Shown here one piece after another: positions 32,977 through 42,538 of a stretch of 64,000 nucleotides of DNA. This stretch comes from Pseudomonas congelans (GTDB lineage: Bacteria > Pseudomonadota > Gammaproteobacteria > Pseudomonadales > Pseudomonadaceae), in contig NZ_FNJH01000003.1 of assembly GCF_900103225.1 (NCBI RefSeq), forward strand, positions 62,001-126,000, read 5' to 3'. The translations under genes and the position numbers were made by a program. How positions within the stretch are numbered: position 1 is the first letter of the stretch; each line of letters begins with the position of its first letter. Below the pieces are notes generated by a model. That model did no database searches. It saw only the letters and a list, made by a program, of their open reading frames with translations, and had not been told where the DNA came from.

Positions 32977-33777
32977 CTAGAGAACCGCAGGCTCATCCTC
33001 ATCGCGCAGGTGAATGTCCAGCCCCTGCCGACCCGCTGCAAGATCAGCGCGCAATGTCAGTGCCGGGATCTCGTAATCGCCGTCGTTCTGTCTGCGAAAG
33101 GGCAAGGGCTCAAGGGTGAACAGGGTATCCAGGCGGTTGCCGTAGTCGGTGCAAATCCGCGCAAATGTTGCGCTGTCCACTTTGCCTGCCCGGTACACGG
33201 GGAAGGGCGCGAGCACATCGAAACCCGGATAGAACAGGATGCCGTGCTGGATAGGAAAGAGGACGTCGTTCAGCGCGCCGTTCACGCCACGCTCGCTGTA
33301 GTGCGACTCCCAGCCGCCCATGGTCACCACCAGCATGGCGCGCTTGCCTGCCAGCGTTCCTTCACCGTAGCGATCACCCCAGTGGTGGTCGCTGTGCTCG
33401 CCCACACCGTAGGCGAAACCACAGGCGTACACCCGCTCTATCCAGCCTTTCATGATCGCTGGCATCGAAAACCACCAGAGCGGGAATTGAAAGATGACGG
33501 CGTCTGCCCAAAGCAATTTGGCCTGCTCGGCCTCGATGTCCGGCGGCTGAATGCCGGCGGCAAACACGCGTTGCGACTCAAGGGCAGGGTCAAAGCGGCT
33601 GCTTGTTTCACGACCGGGAGCATCGTTGGCGTCGATGATCGCTTTCCAGCCCATCTGGTAGAGGTCGGACACCTGCACCTGATGGCCGTTGTTCTGCAGA
33701 TGAGCGACTGCAAAGTCTTTCAACGACCCGTTCAGCGAACGCGGTTCGGGGTGGGCGTAGACAATAAGTATGTTCAT
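32977..33777 (-). CDS. NAD(P)H-dependent FMN/FAD oxidoreductase (NQO1/MdaB family)
   Basis: 266 residues of the flavodoxin-like quinone reductase family. MNILIVYAHPEPRSLNGSL is the phosphate-binding start, LLWADAVIFQFPLWWFSMPAIMKGWIERV is the central flavin-binding block, and MLVVTMGGWESHYSERGVNG precedes the dimer/quinone site. Such enzymes reduce quinones by two electrons and limit redox stress. Divergent from a LysR gene (89 bp), which probably controls it. Ends in the shared terminator. Confidence 0.88.
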   Translation of the reverse strand: MNILIVYAHPEPRSLNGSLKDFAVAHLQNNGHQVQVSDLYQMGWKAIIDANDAPGRETSSRFDPALESQRVFAAGIQPPDIEAEQAKLLWADAVIFQFPLWWFSMPAIMKGWIERVYACGFAYGVGEHSDHHWGDRYGEGTLAGKRAMLVVTMGGWESHYSERGVNGALNDVLFPIQHGILFYPGFDVLAPFPVYRAGKVDSATFARICTDYGNRLDTLFTLEPLPFRRQNDGDYEIPALTLRADLAAGRQGLDIHLRDEDEPAVL

Positions 33778-33865
33778 GAGCGGCTCCGGTTTGTCTGTAA
33801 TGCCGCAACGCTACAGACTCGATCGGGTATGCTGGAAATCAATCTCCAAAACACTTGGTATTTGC

Positions 33866-34765
33866 ATGAACAATACCTTGCGGCGTATCGACCTCAATTT
33901 GCTGGTCACGCTGGATGCATTGCTCTCGGAGCAGAATGTGACCCGCGCGGCGCATCGGCTGAACCTGACCCAGCCCACGGTCAGCCTGCAGTTGGGCAGG
34001 CTGAGGCAGGTGCTGGACGATCCATTGTTGTTGCCGGGACCGCGGGGGATGACCCCGACCGCGCGGGCTGAAGAACTGCGCGACCCACTCAGGCAGGCGC
34101 TTGCCGCGCTGGAGTCAGCGTTGCTGCCCGGCCGGGATTTCGATCCGGCGAAGGCCGATAACACTTGGCGCGTGGCTGCCAGCGACTACGCGACCATCGC
34201 GTTGATATGGCCATCGCTCGGCAGGTTGCGCAGCAGTGCGCCGGGCACACGTCTGGCCATGTTGAACAAGCACCCTGTCAGTCTGGCCGCTGATCTTGAA
34301 AACGGTCGGCTGGATCTGGCGTTGCACACCCGCGATGAGGCGCCGCCCAAGCTGCGCCAGCGGTCGTTGATTCATGAACGTTATGTGCTTGCCGCCCGGC
34401 ATGATCATCCGGACCTGATGCAACCCGTGTCGCTTACACGTTTCTGTGAGCTGGAGCATGCGGTCATGTCTCCCGACGGCGGTGGCTTCGCTGGAAGCAC
34501 TGATCAGGCCTTGGCGGCGCTGGGGTTAAGCCGGCGGGTGGTATTGTCGGCACCGCATTTCGGCTCGCTGGTGTCTGCACTGACCAGCAGCGACCTGGTC
34601 GCAGTGGTGCCTGAACGGCTGGTGCGCAATCAGCCGACGCTCGTCGTTCAGGAACCGCCGCTTTCGATTCCCGGGTTTGAAATGCTTATGCTATGGCCAG
34701 AGCGTTTGCACCGCGATCTGGCTCATATGTGGTTGCGAGAACTGATGGCCTCGGCCATTGATTGA
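33866..34765 (+). CDS. LysR-family regulator (NodD/SyrM-like subgroup)
   Basis: 299 residues from the ATG at 33866. The start MNNTLRRIDLNLLVTLDALLSEQNVTRAAHRLNLTQPTVS is typical of the NodD/NahR/SyrM-type branch, as is DPLLLPGPRGMTPTARAEEL. The effector domain covers about 95-295. It is divergent from the quinone-reductase-like gene, its likely target. The ribosome binding site is weak, which fits a low-level regulator. Inducer unknown, but aromatic or quinone-type effectors are common in this branch (inference). Confidence 0.9.
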   Translation: MNNTLRRIDLNLLVTLDALLSEQNVTRAAHRLNLTQPTVSLQLGRLRQVLDDPLLLPGPRGMTPTARAEELRDPLRQALAALESALLPGRDFDPAKADNTWRVAASDYATIALIWPSLGRLRSSAPGTRLAMLNKHPVSLAADLENGRLDLALHTRDEAPPKLRQRSLIHERYVLAARHDHPDLMQPVSLTRFCELEHAVMSPDGGGFAGSTDQALAALGLSRRVVLSAPHFGSLVSALTSSDLVAVVPERLVRNQPTLVVQEPPLSIPGFEMLMLWPERLHRDLAHMWLRELMASAID

Positions 34766-34784
34766 GCCGTGCGGCGCCCACGAT

Positions 34785-35198
34785 TCAAGTCCGCAGCTTG
34801 CGTCCGCGCAACGCACTCAAGCACTCGCGCCCCGCATCCTCGGCGGTTTGCATAACCTTCTGGCTGCTGTCTTCGGTGATCCAGGTCAGCAGCCGGACCT
34901 GCCCCGTCGCCTGGCTGCCGCCGTGCATGCGAGAAAGGGTTTCACGTTGCTTGAGCATGGCTTTCATGCGTGTGGCGAGCATGAAGATGTCGTCGATGAA
35001 ACCGTCTTCGACGTTGTCGTGATGCTCGATGCCCAGCCCCGTGGCGTCGTGGTCGATGCGCAGGTGGTAGTGCATGGCGCCGCTTGCATCTTCGCTGCCG
35101 AACAGCGCGATGACGAAACCTTTGCCCAGCAGCGAGCGCAAGGCGTGCTGGATGATTTCCTGCACATCGGGGGTGATCTGTCTGACTTCGCGGCTCAT
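34785..35198 (-). CDS. Conserved-looking cytosolic protein of unknown function
   Basis: 137 residues from the ATG at 35198 (MSREVRQITPDVQEIIQHAL); the 34 upstream in-frame codons lack coding character. An alpha/beta pattern with GFVIALFGSEDASGAMHYHLRIDHD, a His/Asp-rich centre (GIEHHDNVEDGFIDDIF) and a basic C-terminus (RGRKLRT) is visible. No signal peptide, span or catalytic signature known to me. Convergent with the LysR gene at 33866 and lying 118 bp beyond the bamA paralogue stop on the same strand. Confidence 0.72.
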   Translation of the reverse strand: MSREVRQITPDVQEIIQHALRSLLGKGFVIALFGSEDASGAMHYHLRIDHDATGLGIEHHDNVEDGFIDDIFMLATRMKAMLKQRETLSRMHGGSQATGQVRLLTWITEDSSQKVMQTAEDAGRECLSALRGRKLRT

Positions 35199-35316
35199 GT
35201 AACAACACCTGACCTGATGAGTAGTGCAGGCAGTATTCAACGACGGGATGTAAAGCGCGGTCCGGGCCAGGTAATGCTGGGTAAAGACGCCTTTGTTCAT
35301 GCTGAAAAGGTCCGCC

Positions 35317-37689
35317 TCAAAAGGTCTGGCCCAGCGAGAACTGGAACACCTGGGTCTCGGCGTCTTCGGGCTTTTTGATCGGCACGGCGAGGTCGAAGCT
35401 CAAGGGGCCGAGCGGCGAGTACCAGGTCACGCCGACGCCGACCGAACTGGCCATCTGGTCGATATTGATGTTGCCGCAGTTCTGCGTGGTGGTCAGGTAG
35501 CACTTGTCCGCGTAGACCGTGCCGAAGTCCCAGAACAGCGAGGTGCGCAGGGATTTCTGGTCTTTGACGAAGGGCATCGGGAACAGGTATTCCATGCCAC
35601 CGGTGATCAGGATGTTGCCGCCCAGGGCTTCGGTGTCGCGGTCGGAATAGTAGATCTGCCCCTGACTGGCGTAGGTGCCGGTGGCCGGGGTATTGCGCGG
35701 CCCCAGCGTGCCGTCCTTGAAGCCGCGCACCGTAGCCTGGCCGCCCGCCGTATAGTTTTCGTAGAAGGGCAGGCCGTCGGTATCGCCGTAACCGTTGCCG
35801 TAGCCGAGTTTGGTATGCAGGCGCAGCGAGGTGGTGTCGCTGAGCGGCAGGAAGGTCTGGCCGTTGTAGTCGAGTTTGTAGAACTGCAGATCACTGCCCG
35901 GCACGGTGCTGGTCAGGGTCAGGCTTTGCGAATGACCGCGTGTGGCCAGTACGCCCTTGTTGAGGGTCGATTCCGACCAGCCGACGCTGGCCTTGAGGTT
36001 GGTGAACGCATCACCCTCGCGCTCCATAAAGTCGTAGATCTCGTCAGCGCTGTAGCTGCCGGCGTCCAGGGTGTCACGCTGAATCGACAGCCCGTAGGTC
36101 AGGCGCGATGTTTCGCTGATCGGATAGCCGAGGTTGACCCCTGCGCCCACGCTGTTGAGCGAGTAGTAGGAGACCTCGTCGTCATCGTCGTAATACTTGC
36201 TGTAGTCGGTCGCATTGTAGAAAACGTTGTAGCCCAGGCTCACCCCGTCAGGCGTGAAGTACGGGTTGGTGAACGCGAAGTTGTATTTGGTCTGGTATTC
36301 GGAGCGGGTCATGCCGAGGCTGGCGAAGTTGCCGGTGCCGAGGATGTTGTTCTGCGAGATGGAGCCGCCGAGTATCAGCCCTGCGCTTTGCGAAAAGCCC
36401 ACGCTGGCGGTGATGTTGCCCGAGGCCTGCTCTTGGACGGCGTAGTTGATATCCACCTGGTCGTCGGTGCCGGGGACCGCTGGCGTTTCCACGTTCACTT
36501 CCTTGAAGAAGCCGAGACGCTCCAGACGCACCTTCGACTGGTCGATCAGGTAAGTCGAGGCCCAGCCGCCTTCCATCTGGCGCATTTCACGGCGCAGCAC
36601 TTCATCGGCGGTCTTGGTGTTGCCGCGAAAGTTGATGCGGTTGGCGTAGGCGCGCTTGCCGGGGTCGACCACGAAACTGATATCGACGGTGTGATCGGTA
36701 TCGTTGGCTTTCGGCACGCCATTGACGTTGGCGAATGTGTAGCCATCGTTGCCCAGACGGCGGGTGATCAGGTTGGTGCTGTCAGTCATGACCTTGCGGG
36801 AGAACACCTGGCCCGGCTTGACCAGAATCAGTTGGTCGAGCTGGTCCTTGGGCACTTTCAGGTCGCCGCCCAACTTGACGCTGCCCACGGTGTACCGGTC
36901 GCCTTCGGTGATGTTGACGGTAATGAACACGCCTTTCTTGTCAGGCGTCAGCGACACCTGCGTCGAGTTGATATCCATGTTGATGTAGCCGCGGTCCAGG
37001 TACCAGGAGCGCAGTCTTTCCAGGTCGCCGGAGAGTTTTTCGCGGGCGTACTTGTCATCGTTCTTGAAAAACGACAGCCAGTTGCTGGTCTTGAGCTGAA
37101 ACTGATCAGCCAGTTGTTCATCGGAGAACACGATGTTGCCGACCACGTTGATGTGCTGGATCGACGCCACCGTCCCTTCGTCGATAGTGATTTTCAGGGC
37201 GATGCGGTTGCGTGGCGCGGGCAGCGCCTGGGTATCGACCGAAGCACTGTAGCGGCCCTGGGAGACATATTGGCGTTGCAGTTCATTGCGCACGCCCTCA
37301 AGCGTGGCGCGCTGAAAGATCTCGCCTTCACTGAGCCCCGACTGCTTGAGGCCCTTCATCAGGTCGTCGGTACTGATGACCTTGTTGCCGGCAATCTCGA
37401 TACTGGCGATAGAAGGGCGCTCGACTACATTGATCACCAGCACGTTGCCATCGCGTGCAACGTTGATGTCTTGAAAGAAACCGGTCTTGAACAGTGAGCG
37501 CGACGCGTCGGCCAGACGCTGCTCATCCGCCTGATCGCCGACATTGAGCGGCAGCGCAGCGAATACACTGCCGGCCGACACGCGTTGCAGGCCGTTGACG
37601 CGGATGTCCGAGATGGCAAAAGTATCGGCGTGTACCAGCGGGACGCTGAATGCCAGGCAGAACGATAGAAGCAGACGCGAAGAAATCAT
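35317..37689 (-). CDS. BamA-type Omp85 outer-membrane insertase, likely paralogue
   Basis: 790 residues from the ATG at 37689, signal peptide MISSRLLLSFCLAFSVPLVHA. Five POTRA domains span about 23-420 (first DTFAISDIRVNGLQRVSAGSVF), followed by a 16-strand barrel ending in the F-Q-F-S-L-G-Q-T-F signal. The conserved VRGF of loop 6 is at 654-657 with the catalytically important R655. Family length is standard. The usual bamA neighbours (rseP upstream; skp/ompH and lpxD downstream) are absent. Instead it is divergent from an OmpR-type two-component system, so I read it as an accessory BamA copy with its own regulation rather than the essential gene. Confidence 0.9.
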   Translation of the reverse strand: MISSRLLLSFCLAFSVPLVHADTFAISDIRVNGLQRVSAGSVFAALPLNVGDQADEQRLADASRSLFKTGFFQDINVARDGNVLVINVVERPSIASIEIAGNKVISTDDLMKGLKQSGLSEGEIFQRATLEGVRNELQRQYVSQGRYSASVDTQALPAPRNRIALKITIDEGTVASIQHINVVGNIVFSDEQLADQFQLKTSNWLSFFKNDDKYAREKLSGDLERLRSWYLDRGYINMDINSTQVSLTPDKKGVFITVNITEGDRYTVGSVKLGGDLKVPKDQLDQLILVKPGQVFSRKVMTDSTNLITRRLGNDGYTFANVNGVPKANDTDHTVDISFVVDPGKRAYANRINFRGNTKTADEVLRREMRQMEGGWASTYLIDQSKVRLERLGFFKEVNVETPAVPGTDDQVDINYAVQEQASGNITASVGFSQSAGLILGGSISQNNILGTGNFASLGMTRSEYQTKYNFAFTNPYFTPDGVSLGYNVFYNATDYSKYYDDDDEVSYYSLNSVGAGVNLGYPISETSRLTYGLSIQRDTLDAGSYSADEIYDFMEREGDAFTNLKASVGWSESTLNKGVLATRGHSQSLTLTSTVPGSDLQFYKLDYNGQTFLPLSDTTSLRLHTKLGYGNGYGDTDGLPFYENYTAGGQATVRGFKDGTLGPRNTPATGTYASQGQIYYSDRDTEALGGNILITGGMEYLFPMPFVKDQKSLRTSLFWDFGTVYADKCYLTTTQNCGNINIDQMASSVGVGVTWYSPLGPLSFDLAVPIKKPEDAETQVFQFSLGQTF

Positions 37690-37892
37690 CAAACCCTTTC
37701 CAGAAAGCTGCGACAAAGGCCAATGACACGCCAGAAAGGGCCGGTCCGGTAGGCGCTGTTGGCTGCGCAGCATAGGGGGAGGGCATGTTGGGGACGGTTA
37801 ACGCCGTGTAAGGTTAGGTAAAGATCATCGCGCCCGGCTGACACGCCGCAGCAGCGCCGGGATAATCGGCCACCACCAATCAAGGGCCTGCC

Positions 37893-38582
37893 ATGACTTG
37901 CGTATTGCTTGTCGACGATGATCGGGAACTGACGGAAATGCTCAGCCAGTACCTGACCCGTGAAAGCTTCGACGTGACCTGCACCAACAGCGCTGAAGAG
38001 GGCGAGATAGAGGCCTTGTCCGGGCGTCACGACATCGTCGTGCTGGACATCATGATGCCGCGCATCTCCGGGATCGAAGTGCTGCGGCGTATCCGTGCGC
38101 AAAGCCAGGTGCCGGTGATTCTGCTGACCGCACGCGGCGACAATATCGACCGTATTTCCGGGCTGGAACTGGGCGCTGACGATTACGTGCCCAAGCCCAG
38201 CTCACCCGGTGAACTGGTGGCGCGCCTGCGGGCGATCATGCGCCGGGTGCGGGCGGTATCGGTAGTCGAGACGGTCAGGGATGTGATTCAGGCCGGAGAG
38301 CTGATGCTCTGGCCGGGCAAGCGCGAGGCGCGCTGGCAGGGCGTGACGCTGGAACTGACCGGCAACGAGTTCTGCCTGCTCGAAGAACTGGCGCGGCATG
38401 CCGGGCAACTGGTCAGCAAACAGAACCTCTCGATGAACGCGCTGGGGCGGCCGCTGGCCCGCTACGATCGCAGTATCGACGTGCACATCAGCAGCATTCG
38501 CCACAAGCTCGGTCCGCGCAACGATAACCAGAGCTGGATACAGAGCGTGCGCAATCTGGGCTATATGTTGATCACGCCATGA
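37893..38582 (+). CDS. OmpR-family response regulator
   Basis: 229 residues. Receiver domain with acidic pocket D8-D10, phospho-acceptor D52 in VVLDIMMP and K in DDYVPKP; winged-helix DNA-binding domain from about 130 (QAGELMLWPGKREARWQG... to SIRHKLGP...IQSVRNLGYML). Overlaps the downstream sensor kinase by 4 bp (ATGA), so the pair is translationally coupled. 203 bp from the divergent bamA paralogue, which is a natural target candidate. CpxR/RstA-like by general pattern; signal unknown. Confidence 0.92.
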   Translation: MTCVLLVDDDRELTEMLSQYLTRESFDVTCTNSAEEGEIEALSGRHDIVVLDIMMPRISGIEVLRRIRAQSQVPVILLTARGDNIDRISGLELGADDYVPKPSSPGELVARLRAIMRRVRAVSVVETVRDVIQAGELMLWPGKREARWQGVTLELTGNEFCLLEELARHAGQLVSKQNLSMNALGRPLARYDRSIDVHISSIRHKLGPRNDNQSWIQSVRNLGYMLITP

Positions 38583-39829
38583 GGCCGAGCCGGTTGTTCT
38601 GGAAATTGTTTCTGGCGTTCTGGCTGGCGACCAGCCTGACCTTCATGGTCGGTGCCGGCCTGTTCATGTTCACCCAGTCCGGGCGGGGCGATCCTTCGTT
38701 CAGTACGGTGCTCGACAATGAAGTGCGCATTCTGCAGCAGTCGGGCATTGCTGCGGGGCAGGCGTTGCTTGATGCCTGGCAGCCGGAGGGGCACGGCAGG
38801 GTCGGTCTGTACGACAGCAACGGTTTGTTGCTGGCAGGCAATTCGCTGGAAAACCCTCGCTTCGAACTCGCCGTGCACACGCGCGAAGGCGCACTCGTGC
38901 ATATCCGCTCTACCCAGCGACCTAACCACGACGATCAACCCTCTCACCTCAATCCGCTGATCACCGGCACGGTCATGAGTGCGCTGTTCAGCTGGTTTCT
39001 CAGCAGCTATCTGGTGGCACCGCTGATGAAATTGCGTGAGGCGATGGGCAAGGTCGCCAGAGGCCGTTTCGACACACGGGTAAAACCCGATATGGGCCGG
39101 CGGCGCGATGAAATCGTCGACCTTGCCGAGGATTGCGACCGCATGGCCAATCAGCTCAAGGTCATGGCCGACTCTCAGCAACAACTGCTGCATGATATTT
39201 CCCATGAGCTGCGTTCGCCGCTGACGCGCATGAGCGCCGCAATCGGCCTGTTGCGCCAGGAGCCGACCCAGCTGGACATGCTCGAACGGATCGAGCGCGA
39301 GTCGGAGCGCATGGACTCGCTGATCGAGGAATTGCTGACCCTGGCGCGCATGCAGAGCGATGTCGAAAGCCTGACGCGGGAACCGGTCGATGTCATCAGC
39401 CTGCTGGCGGCCATCGTCGAAGATGCCGAGTTCGAGGCTGGACTGAAGCAGTGTCGGGTCAGGCTGGAGGCTCCCGGATCTTTCGTCGCACAGATCGACA
39501 GCGAACTGCTCTACCGGGCCTTCGAGAACGTGATCCGCAATGCCGTTCGCCACACTGCGGTCGGCAGCGATGTAGTGGTGGTCGCCAACGTTCAGGCCCA
39601 GCCGCTGTGCCTGATGGTCAATGTCATCGATCAGGGGCCAGGCGTGGACGAGGAGTGCCTGCAACGTATTTTCCAGCCCTTCGAGCGCGGCCCGGAGAAT
39701 GCCGCGCAGGGCTTCGGCCTGGGCCTGGCCATCGCCCTGCGGGCTATCGAAATGCACGGTGGGCAGATCGCCGCACGCAATCGGCCGGGCGGCGGGCTGG
39801 TGGTCGATGTGCTGCTGCCGGTGTCGTGA
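38579..39829 (+). CDS. Sensor histidine kinase, partner of the 37893 regulator
   Basis: 416 residues. Two spans (about 7-31 and 128-150) bracket a periplasmic loop of about 95 residues. HAMP linker follows (APLMKLREAMGKVARGRFDTRV), then the dimerisation helix with H209 in HDISHELRSPL, and a HATPase domain with N-box VIRNAVRH, G1 DQGPGVDEE and G2 GFGLGLAIA. CpxA-like in size and layout. It converges with an unrelated kinase gene on the other strand 30 bp away. If the bamA paralogue is under its control, envelope stress is the expected cue (inference). Confidence 0.92.
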   Translation: MRPSRLFWKLFLAFWLATSLTFMVGAGLFMFTQSGRGDPSFSTVLDNEVRILQQSGIAAGQALLDAWQPEGHGRVGLYDSNGLLLAGNSLENPRFELAVHTREGALVHIRSTQRPNHDDQPSHLNPLITGTVMSALFSWFLSSYLVAPLMKLREAMGKVARGRFDTRVKPDMGRRRDEIVDLAEDCDRMANQLKVMADSQQQLLHDISHELRSPLTRMSAAIGLLRQEPTQLDMLERIERESERMDSLIEELLTLARMQSDVESLTREPVDVISLLAAIVEDAEFEAGLKQCRVRLEAPGSFVAQIDSELLYRAFENVIRNAVRHTAVGSDVVVVANVQAQPLCLMVNVIDQGPGVDEECLQRIFQPFERGPENAAQGFGLGLAIALRAIEMHGGQIAARNRPGGGLVVDVLLPVS

Positions 39830-39859
39830 CGGCGCTTGCTTGACCGTCTCGGTGCTCAG

Positions 39860-41227
39860 TCAGTGCAACGGCGCTTGCAGGCTGGCCCTGAGTCCACCCT
39901 CCGGACGATTGTCGAGGCTCACGTTGCCGCCCATCGATAGCGCGACTTTTTGCACGATGGCCAGCCCCAGGCCGACGCCTTGGTCGTTGCCACGGCTGTA
40001 GAACGGCTCGAACAAGCGTTCGCGCTCCTGTTCATCGATACCGGGGCCTTGATCGTCGACGTTGAGCCGGAAGTAATGCTCGCTGAAGGTCAGCCCCACC
40101 GTGACCTGGCCGCCTTCCGGTGAGAAGTTGACGGCATTGGTGATCAGGTTGTGCAAGGCGATGTCCAGCGCGGGGAAGTCCACCGTTGCTTCGCGGGTGG
40201 CCTCCGTGCACTCAAAGGACAGCTCCAGATTCTTGCTCAGCACCCAGGGCGTCAATTGCACCAGGCTGTCGCGCACGGCGCTGACCAGATCCACCGCCAC
40301 CTTGCCCGCTGGCGAAGGGCCGGGCTCCAGGCGCGCAATGGTCAGCAACTGATTGACCAGCCGCGTGGTGCGGTCCACGCCGATGATCAGGTAGCCCAGC
40401 GACTGCTGCCGTTGGTCTTCGTTGTGCGCTTCCAGTACGTTTTGCGCGTGCACCCGCATGACCGCCAGGGGCGTGCGCATTTCGTGGGCCGCATCGGCAA
40501 TGAAGCGTCGCTCGCGTTTGAGCAGGTCCTGAATCTGCCCCAGCAGACGGTTCAGGGCAGCCTGCATGGGTTCCAGTTCAGCGGGCAGGGCGTTGAGCTG
40601 CAGAGGGTGCAGGGAACCGGCGTTACGGCCGCGCAGGGTATCGGCAAAATCGGCCAGCGGCCTCAGCCCCCAGCGGATCGCCAGCCAGATCGCGATCATC
40701 AGCACCAGGCTGCCGATCAGGTTCGGCAACACCGTGTGACGCACAATGCGGTTGACCAGATCCGAGCGCACGTCATCGCGCTCACCGACCCAGACCAGCA
40801 GCCCGTGCTGTGTGTCCCTGAGCACGAAGGCTCGCCATTGATGGCCGGCCATGTCGTTGAAATCACTGAACCCGGTGCTCTGTGGCGGATGAGTGAAGGT
40901 GGGGGCGCTGGCAGTGTGTACCAGCGAATTGTTGTCCTTGTCCCAGACCTGAAAGGCGATCTTGCCCTCGTAAGGGTGGCCGTCAACACGCGGTTCGGCC
41001 TGGGCGAGAGCCTGATTGAAGGCCTGATAGAGCTGCGCATGTTCCTTGCGCTCCATGGGCATGCGCATCACGCCTTCCAGCAGCCTCGCGTTCTGCGCCA
41101 GTTGGGCATCGTAGATTTCCGCGATTTCGTGATTGCTGTCATGCACGTTGAACAGCGTCAGAACCAGAAGACCACACAGCAGCAGGCCGATGATCAGGGT
41201 CAGTGTGCGGCGGCGTATCGACTTCAA
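39860..41227 (-). CDS. Sensor histidine kinase at the end of the hemolysin/ligase operon
   Basis: 455 residues. Spans near 8-28 and 165-187 enclose a periplasmic domain of about 135 residues (with PYEGKIAFQVWDKDNNSLVHTA, a QseC/PmrB-like double-CACHE-type sensor segment). H248 lies in ADAAHEMRTPL, followed by N-box DIALHNLITNAVNFSP, DQGPGIDEQER and VGLGLAIVQK. QseC/TctE-like overall. It overlaps its response regulator by 4 bp and is the last gene of a seven-gene minus-strand run, so its ligand may be related to what the upstream enzymes make. Confidence 0.92.
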   Translation of the reverse strand: MKSIRRRTLTLIIGLLLCGLLVLTLFNVHDSNHEIAEIYDAQLAQNARLLEGVMRMPMERKEHAQLYQAFNQALAQAEPRVDGHPYEGKIAFQVWDKDNNSLVHTASAPTFTHPPQSTGFSDFNDMAGHQWRAFVLRDTQHGLLVWVGERDDVRSDLVNRIVRHTVLPNLIGSLVLMIAIWLAIRWGLRPLADFADTLRGRNAGSLHPLQLNALPAELEPMQAALNRLLGQIQDLLKRERRFIADAAHEMRTPLAVMRVHAQNVLEAHNEDQRQQSLGYLIIGVDRTTRLVNQLLTIARLEPGPSPAGKVAVDLVSAVRDSLVQLTPWVLSKNLELSFECTEATREATVDFPALDIALHNLITNAVNFSPEGGQVTVGLTFSEHYFRLNVDDQGPGIDEQERERLFEPFYSRGNDQGVGLGLAIVQKVALSMGGNVSLDNRPEGGLRASLQAPLH

Positions 41228-41886
41228 GAACGCTCCTCCACCAGGTAACCCACGCCTCGAATGGTACGAATCAGGGTGCTGGAAAACTTTTTGCGCAGAT
41301 GATGAATGTGCACTTCAAGGGTGTTGCTTTCGGCCTCTTCGTTCCAGCCATAGAGCAGTTGCATGAGCCGTTCGCGGGTCATGACCCTGCCTGGCGGCGA
41401 GAGCAATTCATACAGCAGTTGATATTCCTTGGGCGTCAGGGCAACTGCGGCATCGTGATAGCTGACCTGTTGCGTGCTGGGGTCCAGGCGGATGCCGTTG
41501 TGTTCGATCAGCACCTTGGCGCGCCCGGCACTGCGCCGCAGCAGGGCGCGCAACCGGGCCTTCAGCTCGGACACATCGAAGGGTTTGACCAGGTAATCGT
41601 CAGCGCCAATGTCCAGACCGATAATCCGGTCTTCGGTGGCGTCGCGTGCGGTCAGGATCATGACCGGCAGCGTCGATCCGCTGTGACGCAGTCGACGCAG
41701 AACTTCAAAACCACTCAACGTCGGCAGGCCGACGTCGAGAATGGCCAGATCGAAGCTCTCGCTGAGCAGAGCATGCAGGGCGCTGCTGCCGTCCTTGATC
41801 CAGTCAACGGTGTAGCCTTCCCGGCTGAGTGCCTGCTGAATGCCTTCGCCCAGTGCAACGTCGTCTTCGATAAGCAGCAGACGCAT
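41224..41886 (-). CDS. OmpR-family response regulator (QseB/TctD-like)
   Basis: 220 residues; receiver domain with D8/D9, phospho-acceptor D51 in LAILDVGLP and K in DDYLVKPF; winged-helix domain from about 125 ending HIHHLRKKFSSTLIRTIRGVGYLVEE. It starts only 10 bp after the stop of the TPR-protein gene and overlaps the kinase by 4 bp, so it is part of the 46165-39860 operon. Autoregulation of the operon would be the usual expectation for a QseB-type protein; I did not identify its binding repeats. Confidence 0.93.
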   Translation of the reverse strand: MRLLLIEDDVALGEGIQQALSREGYTVDWIKDGSSALHALLSESFDLAILDVGLPTLSGFEVLRRLRHSGSTLPVMILTARDATEDRIIGLDIGADDYLVKPFDVSELKARLRALLRRSAGRAKVLIEHNGIRLDPSTQQVSYHDAAVALTPKEYQLLYELLSPPGRVMTRERLMQLLYGWNEEAESNTLEVHIHHLRKKFSSTLIRTIRGVGYLVEERS

Positions 41887-41896
41887 GGTGTCTCCG

Positions 41897-42538
41897 TCAG
41901 TTGAGCTTCTTGTTCACGCTGGCGAGCAGCGACTGGATGTCTTTCCTGCGCCCGGCGTCGGCCTCTTCACGGCCAGGACGGGGTGGTGCCTGCAACGCTT
42001 TGTTCAGAGCTTGCTGTGCTTGAGCATAGTTGCCTTGATCGAACTGATGTTGCGCCGAGAAAAATAGCGTATCGATGCCGTTCGGGTTGATTTTCAACGC
42101 CTGTTCCAGCAATTGCCCGGCCTTGGCCGAGTCGCCGAAACCTATCGGCCAGCCGGGAACCTTGTCATACAACGCTGCCAGGCTGGTGTAGGCCGAGCCC
42201 TGCAAGGCATTGGGGTCCAGGGTCATGGCCTTTTCCAGGTCGGCCTTTGCCTGTTTGGCTTTGCCCAGCGCACCAAGGCCACCTTGTGCTCCGGCCCAAC
42301 TGCTGGTGACGATGCCTGACCAGATCCACGCTTCTGCAGCGCCGGGACGATCCTGAGTGAAGGCCGTGGTTTGCGTGGCGAGCTTCTCGAACGCATCGAC
42401 ACGCTGCTTTTCGGGCAGGCCGTACTGAATATGCGCCCATTCCTTCTGGATACCCGCCAGACGTTGCTGGTCAGGTGCATCGAGTGCCCAGAGCGGCAGG
42501 CTGATCAGGCTCATGACGACGAAAGCGATTCTTTTCAT
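41897..42538 (-). CDS. Exported TPR protein of the hemolysin/ligase operon
   Basis: 213 residues from the ATG at 42538 (a much longer upstream open frame is only a shadow over the SDR gene). Signal peptide MKRIAFVVMSLISLPLWA; the mature part has tetratricopeptide-like helices (AEAWIWSGIVTSSWAGAQ, DPNALQGSAYTSLAALYDKVPGWPIGFGDSAKAGQLLEQALKINP, then YAQAQQALNKALQAPPRPG). Resembles TatT-like periplasmic TPR proteins. Overlaps the upstream SDR gene by 4 bp and precedes the response regulator by 10 bp. It could be a binding or scaffold component acting in the periplasm. Confidence 0.82.
   Translation of the reverse strand: MKRIAFVVMSLISLPLWALDAPDQQRLAGIQKEWAHIQYGLPEKQRVDAFEKLATQTTAFTQDRPGAAEAWIWSGIVTSSWAGAQGGLGALGKAKQAKADLEKAMTLDPNALQGSAYTSLAALYDKVPGWPIGFGDSAKAGQLLEQALKINPNGIDTLFFSAQHQFDQGNYAQAQQALNKALQAPPRPGREEADAGRRKDIQSLLASVNKKLN

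Noticed and set aside
35293..37497. 734-residue open frame antisense to the bamA paralogue
   Set aside because: High-GC shadow; the minus-strand frame has complete POTRA and barrel features.
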